The position numbers and the translations under genes were made by a program. From NCBI GenBank assembly GCA_013368325.1, contig JAACJK010000042.1:5001-17938 (forward strand): a DNA stretch of 12,938 nt. Reading direction: 5' to 3'. The notes under the pieces were generated by a model. That model was given only the letters and a program-made list of their open reading frames with translations, searched no databases and had not been told where the DNA came from. Shown in pieces: positions 7,585-12,938 of this stretch. Source of the stretch: Ephemerocybe angulata (Eukaryota > Basidiomycota > Agaricomycetes > Agaricales > Psathyrellaceae). How positions within the stretch are numbered: the stretch's first letter is position 1; each line of letters starts with the position of its first letter.

Positions 7585-8208
7585 GATCCTAACCGCCCCA
7601 CTCGCATCGAAGTCGACGCCTCTGGCTTTGCCACTGGAGGTGCCCTTCTTCAGCAAGCGGCTGATGTTGCCTGGCACCCTGGCACCCTGTCACCTTCCAA
7701 TCAGCATCTATAGACCCAGCTCAGCGAAACTACGAGATCTATGACCGGGAGATGCTAGCCATCATTGAAGCCCTCAAGGATTGGCGCCCGTTCCTGGAAG
7801 GTCTCCCTGACACCTTCGGGATCGTAACTGATCATGTTAACCTGAAGTACTGGCGCACTGCCCAAGATCTGGCACGACGACAGGCGAGATGGGCTCTGTA
7901 CCTCTCTTGCTTCGCCTCTGTCTCGAACACCGCCCGATGCTGCTAACACCCAAGCTGACCCCCTCTCGTGCATGCCCCACCATCACGTCTCGGACTCTGA
8001 TGACAACACCCAGCGCACTGTCCTCCACCCTGAACACTTTCAAACTCGCAGCTGCTTCCCAGTTGACTAACCCCATAGAAGACCAAATTCGTCGCGCGAG
8101 TGCACGCGAATCCGTGGTCTTGGGAGGCCTAAAGAAGCTGCGCAAGTTTGGGCCCCAGAAGCTCGTCAACAGGTTGACAGAGTGGACAGAGGAGAACAGG
8201 TTAGTACG
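7585..8208 (+). pseudogene. RNase H domain and RNase H-integrase linker, disrupted
   Basis: RNase H degrades the RNA strand of the RNA-DNA hybrid. Frame 1 has IEVDASGFATGGALLQQ (catalytic Asp at about 7615). An 8-bp tandem duplication of TGGCACCC (7672-7679 and 7680-7687) shifts reading to frame 3, which holds DPAQRNYEIYDREMLAIIEA with its conserved Glu, and TDHVNLKYW. Frame 1 resumes near 7921 with the linker NTQADPLSCMPHHH. Relatives have ADPLSRMP, so the Cys may be an Arg codon changed by C to T. Frame 2 from about 8040 gives KLAAASQLTNPIEDQIR and then LVNRLTEWTEENRLVRF, which is cut at 8213 by the nested LTR. The catalytic pieces are recognisable, but no product could be made. Confidence 0.88.
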
Positions 8209-8615
8209 GTTCATGTTGAAGTACAATGCACATGTCTCCATAACTCGCCCATTGTTCTCTTCATCTCACACGGGCGCTGCCTCTTTCAAACTTTTCTATT
8301 GTTCTAATACTTCTTTGTTCTATATATATCCATGATCACATTGTTCATTCATTCCATCGTTTCACATATATCACACAGCATTGTTCTCACTTCTATTGTT
8401 CCATATCGTACGTACTTATTGTTCTCCCGATATGGATCATCTATTGTTCCACACAGTATATAGTCTACACTGCAAGTGGGTAGTTCCCTTATCGACTATC
8501 TCCCACTTGCAGGTGTGTCATGCTGTATTTCTCTTTATCTAACTTAACTAATATATGAACTATCTCCCACTTGCAGTGCTTCAACGACTTATAAACTTAG
8601 CAGTTTATCAGTTCA
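8209..8615. mobile_element. Nested solo LTR with 5-bp target-site duplication (LTR 8214-8610)
   Basis: The host direct repeat GTTCA stands at 8209-8213 and 8611-8615. Between them, 397 bp begin TGTTGAAGTA and end TTTATCA, so the ends are TG and CA. Removing the 397 bp and one GTTCA joins ...LVRF directly to RGKVYV..., restoring the expected linker before the integrase zinc-binding domain. A 5-bp duplication with TG...CA ends is the hallmark of LTR insertion, and the absence of coding sequence makes it a solo LTR left by LTR-LTR recombination. Orientation and family are not known. It is AT-rich with TATA-like runs (TATATATATC at 8321, GTATATAG at 8456). It shares nothing obvious with the LTR at 4059. 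Confidence 0.85.
8468..8578. repeat. Inverted and direct repeats inside the nested LTR
   Basis: CTGCAAGTGGG at 8470-8480 is the reverse complement of CCCACTTGCAG in two downstream copies. Those copies belong to an exact 18-nt direct repeat, ACTATCTCCCACTTGCAG, at 8495-8512 and 8559-8576 (64-bp period). The outer arms, CACTGCAAGTGGGTAGTTC (8468-8486) and GAACTATCTCCCACTTGCAGTG (8557-8578), pair apart from a 3-nt bulge. The first two arms could form a compact hairpin. A MITE-like insertion is possible, but no clean target-site duplication flanks it. Confidence 0.7.
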
Positions 8616-9076
8616 GAGGCAAGGTATACGTCCAGCTGATGATGAGCTCCGGCGAGAGGTGGTGAAGCAGTGCCACAATGACCCCACTTCAGGCCATCCC
8701 GGGAACCATGCAACCCTTGAACGAGTCGAGCGATTGTACTGGTGGCCCACGATGCGCACTTTGTGAAGAAGTATATCGAAGGCTGCGGTCCTCTGTGCTC
8801 AACGCAAGCACGCCCAGCACCCTCGTGCCCGCACCCAGCCCATGGACGTCCCCGAAGGCCCTTGGGAGGCCGTTGGAGTTGACCTCATCATGCAGCTACC
8901 ACCTGCCCATGGCTTCGATGCAGTCATCTCTTCACTGACTTCTTCACCAAGCAGATCTACGCCCTCCCCTGTTCCTCCTTCAGTCGGAGTCATCGACATC
9001 TAGTTGTGCGCCCACATTTTTCACACAGCTTTGCACAGCTTCACCGACAGCCTGAGGTCACATTGACCAGCTAGTT
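8611..9076 (+). pseudogene. Integrase N-terminal zinc-binding and start of catalytic core, truncated
   Basis: Integrase inserts element DNA into the host. After the nested LTR the linker resumes (RGKVYV). Frame 1 then has DDELRREVVKQCHNDPTSGH, where the first His (8674) and second His (8695) of the HHCC domain are spaced HX6H. PGNHATLERVERLYWWPTMR follows. A 1-nt loss near 8762 gives a TGA and shifts frame to KKYIEGC. The CXXC pair is spoiled by another 1-nt change near 8795. Coding then reads CAQRKHAQHPRARTQPMDVP and WEAVGVDLIMQLP, whose Asp in GVDLI is the first catalytic residue of the DDE core. VTDFFTKQIYALPC follows in yet another frame. After about 9000 only scraps remain (near 9050, PEVTLTS). 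The second Asp context is decayed, and the Glu and C-terminal domain are missing. Confidence 0.88.
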
Positions 9077-9785
9077 TGAGTGTTTCGAGAAGACAATCAT
9101 CTCTGCTCCAATAGAGTCTGTAGAGTCTGGTATTCCTAGACACTGTAGTGACAAAGACAGTGGAAAGGTTTGTATGCTGCTTCCCATCAATTGAAGGGAG
9201 TGTCGGAGATTTCAGTGTGGATATCGAACCTCGCCCAGGTTAGACTCCATTGGGTGATAAAATAACCAGCATTTGTTTAGATCGAGGAGCAATCGAGGAG
9301 ACATTTGTCCTTGGGATTCTTAGATCCATATACTTGAGCATATTAAGAGGTTGGCAATATGAGAAGCCATGAAGAGTACCTAGTTGTAAGCCGCCAGGCC
9401 ACCGCAAGCAAGTGCGAGCACACCAGACTCCGGAGGTGTGTGTCAGTGAGCGAGCTAATAGACAGATGCTCATAGATGCCCCTGGTACCACTTGTGAGCA
9501 ATAATTTGGCCACATAACACAGCATCAATCCCTTATCTGTGTTAGCTAGGACAGTTACTGACTCGTATTGCACTCGTACCTACGCCTGTCTCATGCTTGT
9601 ATGGCATTTTGTCTCCCGAGTAGCATGGGCCCTATAGCTGTTCTTACAAAGAGAGTTGTCAAAACACCTGTCAAATACCTGCACAGAGCAGCGTCTAGGT
9701 GCGCGCAGCTAGCGCAATGATCATACAAGAATGAAACTAGAAGGCCGCTGTGAGAAATGAAGATAAGCACCGTGATAAGATGCCT
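9077..9785. other. Intergenic stretch, no gene recognised
   Basis: Short minus-strand open frames (91 codons at 9240-9515 and 76 codons at 9343-9573) overlap each other and show no motif or convincing splice pattern. The retroelement fades at the left edge. I see no LTR end, duplication or RNA gene marking the boundary. Confidence 0.4.
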
Positions 9786-9830
9786 GATGAGATAAGATAA
9801 GATAAGATAAGATAGGATAAGATAGGATAA
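9786..9830. repeat. GATAA microsatellite, 8 pentamer units plus a variant
   Basis: GATGA (9786-9790) is followed by four GATAA (9791-9810), then GATAG-GATAA twice (9811-9830). Each unit contains a GATAA/GATAG core, the recognition sequence of fungal GATA-type zinc-finger regulators (WGATAR when an A or T precedes). With eight consecutive units this is a slippage-prone microsatellite. A regulatory role is possible but not shown. Confidence 0.9.
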
Positions 9831-10307
9831 AGAAAAGACCCACTTCGCGACAGTGTTCTCTCTTCATACTGCTCCAGCCCATCAATTTGAATCTTTGCTT
9901 TTCTTCTGGATGGCTTTAAACTTTTCAATTCAGGACTGTTTCTTTTTCCTTAATAGCTTAATCGCACCTTAAATGCCAATCAGGGAAAAGCTGGGTTGGT
10001 AAAAGGTTCTATTACCCTTGTTTACCAGCATTTGACCCTTATTTCCACATATCAGTTTCCATTTGTTCAATTAGCTTAATTAGCTGTTTTTGAAGAGGTT
10101 CAAATTAAGCGCGCATCCAAAGAAGGTAAGTGCGAAGTAATCAAAGGTAAAGGTCAATAGAGAGATGGTTATTCCCCAATGAGTCGGTACTTAGTCCACC
10201 AATAGTTCACGTCCCCGAAACGGCCAGGTACTTCATTGCACGGTATAATCGACAGCACGCTCACTTCAATGCACAAGCAGGTATGGGTCACATCACACAC
10301 AGTTACA
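9831..10307. other. AT-rich intergenic stretch downstream of the minus-strand gene
   Basis: No open frame is supported. It includes a short AT-rich near-repeat, AATTAGCTTAATTAGCT (about 10070-10086). Being downstream of a minus-strand gene, it should hold that gene's 3' untranslated region and polyadenylation site, but I cannot point to a clear signal. Confidence 0.35.
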
Positions 10308-11040
10308 TTAGGCACAAACGTAGACACCAGCTACTATATTACAAGATAACCTAATCAGTTCACAGACCGAATATATGTCATCGTTGCCCGATACTTCCTC
10401 CCTACCACCGCTGTCACACATCAAGTCAGTCTATGCAAAGAGCACCAAATGACGACATAGACTTACCGAACTTCTACATACAACCCCGACATGTGGTGGA
10501 ACGAGGCTGGTGGCACCTCCATTTGCTGCTGGTACAACAAAGCATACAGCTACATGCTAAGTCAGTTACCGAGATGAGAAATATGTTGAGTGAGGAACTT
10601 ACGCCGGTCGCAGCAAGAGCAAGAAGTGACTTCGGCATTTCGTGCTTCCCATCATGCTCAGGAAAACGGTCAGCGTAAGCTGATCCCGTCGAGTTCAAGG
10701 TCCGGGAGGAACCTGACTTGAGGAGATAGGCAAACTTCGGATTGCCGTAGGGCTTATGCTTCTCGGGTGACCACATCTGTACAGCAGTAATCATCAGTTA
10801 GTACGACTCAATCAAAGGGAGGAAAGACTTACAACGCCGTCCTCGCCGGTCCACTTCCCTGCGAAGATGTACGAATACTTCTGGAAGAGAGCATCAACAC
10901 GAGTCTTGCACCCTTCGCCAAGACCGAGCTTGAAGTAGCTGATATAGAGATCAGCAGGAGCACGTAAAGTCGACAGGCGATCCATGGGCGGAAGCTGGAC
11001 CGTAAGTAACGAGGATGGGAAAGTAGGATGATGACTTACC
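10308..11040 (-). CDS. Spliced minus-strand gene, DUF6532-like hypothetical protein (at least 4 exons)
   Basis: Exons on the minus strand: part of an exon ending at 11040, then 10994-10833, 10776-10603, 10549-10467 and 10410-10308 (TAA). Introns are 45, 56, 53 and 56 nt. All begin GTAAGT and end AG, and three have branch-point-like ACTAAC or ACTGAC. The last four exons join in one frame. From the ATG at 10985 they encode 170 residues, including TLRAPADLYISYFKLGLGEG, VDALFQKYSYIFAGKW, then AYADRFPEHDGKHEMPKSLL followed by ALAATGLYALLYQQQ. This pattern (a small helical segment, then Pro-rich text, then an ALxATxLYALL helix) recalls DUF6532 proteins of Agaricomycetes. That is recollection, not a search. 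No catalytic motif is seen. The true start is uncertain: the frame extends upstream of 11040 as HGRHLSQL but meets a TGA at 11094-11096, so the gene may be truncated or start at 10985. The last exon is the least certain. Confidence 0.5.
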
Positions 11041-11133
11041 AACTGGGAGAGATGACGACCATGACAGGTTTCTTTGGGAACATGGTACGTATTTCACGTC
11101 TCCCGCGCATCCTCTATTTCTGACATGTCCTCA

Positions 11134-11588
11134 TTATCTCCCAGATGGCGGATCGACTGGGAACACGGCCGTCTCACGCCAGTACGTCATTCCATTAGCC
11201 TTGTACTGCCGTGAACTGACAATCAACTCACGTACTGCTCCGCCACCGACGCCGACTACTCTCACCACCTCGCCAGGCTTGCTGGAGTAATTCACGGGGG
11301 AGTCTGTAATTAGGGACATACTTATTAGGAACTGGTAGAATAGCGTAGCTGTAGAACTGTGATGTGTATGCGTGACGCGCCAGGCCACTTAGAAAGGCTG
11401 GCCGGCATCAAGATCCCAACACACACGGATTGCGGCACCTACAAAAAAGCCATCGTCTCATAGCAACACATTAACGGCGTCGTACTCACAGGTCCGCGTA
11501 TTTCTTGATATCCGCTGTGCCATGCAGCTGATTGAGTCCCGCAGGCCGTTATCATGATTCTGAATGTTCAAGAAATGATTTACATACC
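11134..11588 (-). pseudogene. Fragment of a second spliced minus-strand gene, unrecognised
   Basis: Reading minus, an exon ends at 11588 before a GTATGT donor; the acceptor is probably at 11528 (a 60-nt intron). Exon 11527-11490 encodes LHGTADIKKYAD. A GTGAGT donor follows, with acceptor either at 11439 (51 nt) or 11388 (102 nt). The first choice leaves an in-frame TGA; the second removes it and reads on as GLARHAYTSQFYSYAILPVP. A GTATGT donor near 11300 may splice to join VPNN-KPGEVVRVVGVGGGA. The frame then runs through VSSRQYKANGMTYWRETAVF to a TAA at 11134-11136. I recognise no domain. It may be the 3' part of a gene upstream of the one at 10308-11040, or a decayed 5' part of that gene. 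Start unknown. Confidence 0.3.
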
Positions 11589-12938
11589 ACTCCCGCAGGT
11601 ACGTCACCCCTCGCGACGCACATCCGACCTATTCTAACTCATCTCTTCCACACCCTGTCTCTTTCAATTAGTAACTGAGGTCCCAGGATAATGTGTGATG
11701 CAGAATGGAGTCCGTGAGCGCATGAGCATGCGCCAGCTGCAAGGGCGCCGCACCATTTTCCGAAGGGATGCGCATGCACAGGAGAACTGGCTACGGCACA
11801 TATCTGCAGGTCAAAGGGACCAGGTTGAATTCACCCACTCCATCCCGTCCCAGAACAGCGGGATTGAGTTGAGGTGCCCCACTTGGCCTTGGCGGCTACT
11901 GAGCCCGGGGCTAAACTGTTACATACATCGCCGCTCCGGGTGCGCGATGTCGTCGTGTATTTTCCGGGTTCAGGGGTCTCGTTGGGGTCTCGTAACTTCA
12001 TTAGACACATCTATATACACGACCGAGTTAGAATAAAATACTGTGACTTATGCAGCTATGATAAAAGGCCGAGATACACGCAAATTATCGAGTTTAGGCG
12101 CCCCAGGCGCTTAACGTCGTCTGAAGGTCTCTAGCTTGATTTCTTCCATTCTGGCACCTCTAAGCCACTTGTGAGTCTAGATATAGACTTTATGGATGTG
12201 ACCTATTCTATCCAAGGATCTAATAAGCATCGAACGTACACGCACGGACACGAGATGCCGAAACAAGTATGCCAGGCCTGCCAGTGCCTCGAACCCACCC
12301 TCGCACGCAAACGCCACATGGGACCCTCAAAGGCAAGAGTCTATTCATGTGTGATGCTCACGGAATACGGCCTTCTACACAATTCGCCAACATGTCTCGT
12401 CTGCAGAGTAGTACAAGGATATCCTAAATTATATTACTGTATGTAAACTCATATGATATCTTCTGACTATCATGTGGTGTCTTGGCAACATGTCAAAGTC
12501 CCCAAAGTGAAATTGTGTTCAAGTCAACACGTCTCGACCTTCCGGTCTGTTCCTTTCTAGGAGGGTGCCGCTCCGAAACGTCGGAGAGCACTTGAGTTGT
12601 GCTTGGGTATCTATTATTACTCTGTTCCGAGGAGAACCCACAGCCTGTCAATCGATATCGGTGAAACCTCAATCTCGTTGCGAGCATCGAGATCTCGCAG
12701 AGCTTTCTGACATGCAGGCAATGATAAGTATTGAACTCGGGCGCCTAATTACTGAATCTGCATGCTGCCTGCCAGTGCTGTGCTTGCCTCGTTGCGGCTG
12801 GGATGCCTCGGGGCTCAAACTTCAAGCCTCTCTTGACCTGTCCTACCGCCGTCTAACACACCACAGGAGTATGCCCTTAAAACGACAAGGATCTCTACCC
12901 AATGTGCTTTCGAGCAAGGATTCACTCCTCCGTCTTGC
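11589..12938. other. No supportable gene; unannotated flank
   Basis: Plus-strand frames of 86-113 codons (11695-12036, 11874-12134 and 12171-12446) show no domain, and I found no splice pattern or homology I can name. The 12171-12446 frame contains CQACQC and CLVC, which resembles scattered metal-binding pairs, but it is short, has no ordered spacing and is probably chance. A short hairpin lies at 12565-12591. No transposon ends or RNA genes were found. Confidence 0.4.
12565..12591. repeat. Imperfect hairpin (CTCCGA-AACG-TCGGAG)
   Basis: CTCCGA (12571-12576) and TCGGAG (12581-12586) pair around AACG. The outer GTGC (12565-12568) and GCAC (12588-12591) extend the stem with a small bulge. It lies in otherwise featureless sequence, and its function is unknown. 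Confidence 0.5.

Larger units (their letters stand above)
4059..9076 (+). mobile_element. Degenerate Ty3/gypsy LTR retrotransposon (LTR-gag-PR-RT-RNaseH-IN), 3' end missing
   Basis: Domain order is Gag, zinc knuckles, protease, RT, RNase H, integrase, which defines Ty3/gypsy (in Ty1/copia the integrase precedes RT). Coding sequence runs from 4453 to about 9076 across all three plus frames. The copy carries eight in-frame stops (4729, 5538, 6132, 6438, 6543, 6960, 7041 and 7582), several 1-2 nt frameshifts, an RT-RNase H deletion near 7480, an 8-bp duplication at 7672-7687 and a nested solo LTR at 8214-8610. The integrase fades after its first catalytic Asp, and no 3' LTR or polypurine tract follows. 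It cannot move on its own. The separate domain fragments are listed below. Confidence 0.9.

Noticed and set aside
8466..8581. Autonomous MITE with target-site duplication at 8468-8578
   Set aside because: The terminal inverted repeat is good but the flanks (CTA and CTT, or TA and CT) do not form a clean duplication; kept as a repeat only.
9240..9573. Minus-strand frames of 76-91 codons in the intergenic stretch
   Set aside because: Overlapping frames without motifs, splice signals or neighbours that support a gene.
12085..12140. Helitron 3' end (CTAG near 12132 after GC-rich sequence)
   Set aside because: No proper 16-20 nt hairpin directly before the CTAG and no TC 5' end was recognised.
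12171..12446. Cys-rich zinc-binding protein (CQACQC, CLVC)
   Set aside because: Short frame, no ordered Cys/His spacing, no splice or promoter support.

Overview
The window looks like a repeat-rich region of a filamentous basidiomycete (Agaricomycete-type) nuclear genome. Three things suggest this: a degenerate Ty3/gypsy retrotransposon whose Gag ends in a fungal-type double zinc knuckle; spliceosomal introns of 45-56 nt with GTAAGT donors and CTAAC/CTGAC branch points on the minus strand; and a spliced gene resembling a family known mainly from Agaricomycetes (DUF6532-like). The species cannot be named from the sequence alone.

Layout. Positions 1-1663 are a 161-bp tandem satellite with higher-order structure that runs off the left edge. 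Positions 1664-4058 are a mosaic of decayed coding fragments. They include a proline-rich fragment that shares an 85% identical 46-bp segment with a second fragment 1347 bp further on, and an acidic Tyr-Gly repeat reading frame broken by one frameshift. The mosaic ends in a polypurine tract that abuts a 195-bp LTR (4059-4253). To the right of that LTR lies a second internal region in the same orientation: gag, zinc knuckles, aspartic protease, reverse transcriptase, RNase H and the start of integrase (4453 to about 9076). The LTR therefore seems to be shared by two head-to-tail elements. The right-hand element is dead: it has eight in-frame stops (all TAG or TGA), several frameshifts, a deletion between RT and RNase H, and a truncated integrase with no 3' LTR.

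The clearest structural discovery is a 397-bp nested insertion (8214-8610) in the RNase H-integrase linker. It starts TG, ends CA and is flanked by a perfect 5-bp duplication, GTTCA. Removing the insertion and one duplication rejoins the integrase linker in frame. It reads as a solo LTR and holds its own internal inverted/direct repeats and seven ATTGTTC motifs.

Positions 9077-10307 are intergenic and hold a GATAA microsatellite. Positions 10308-11040 carry a minus-strand spliced gene (at least four exons), with remains of a second spliced gene just upstream of it (11134-11588). From 11589 to the end I see no supportable gene. No tRNA, rRNA or CRISPR array was found, and nothing here amounts to a coherent new functional system. 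The unusual points are the satellite's higher-order organisation, the shared LTR, the nested solo LTR and the C-to-T-like pattern of stop codons.
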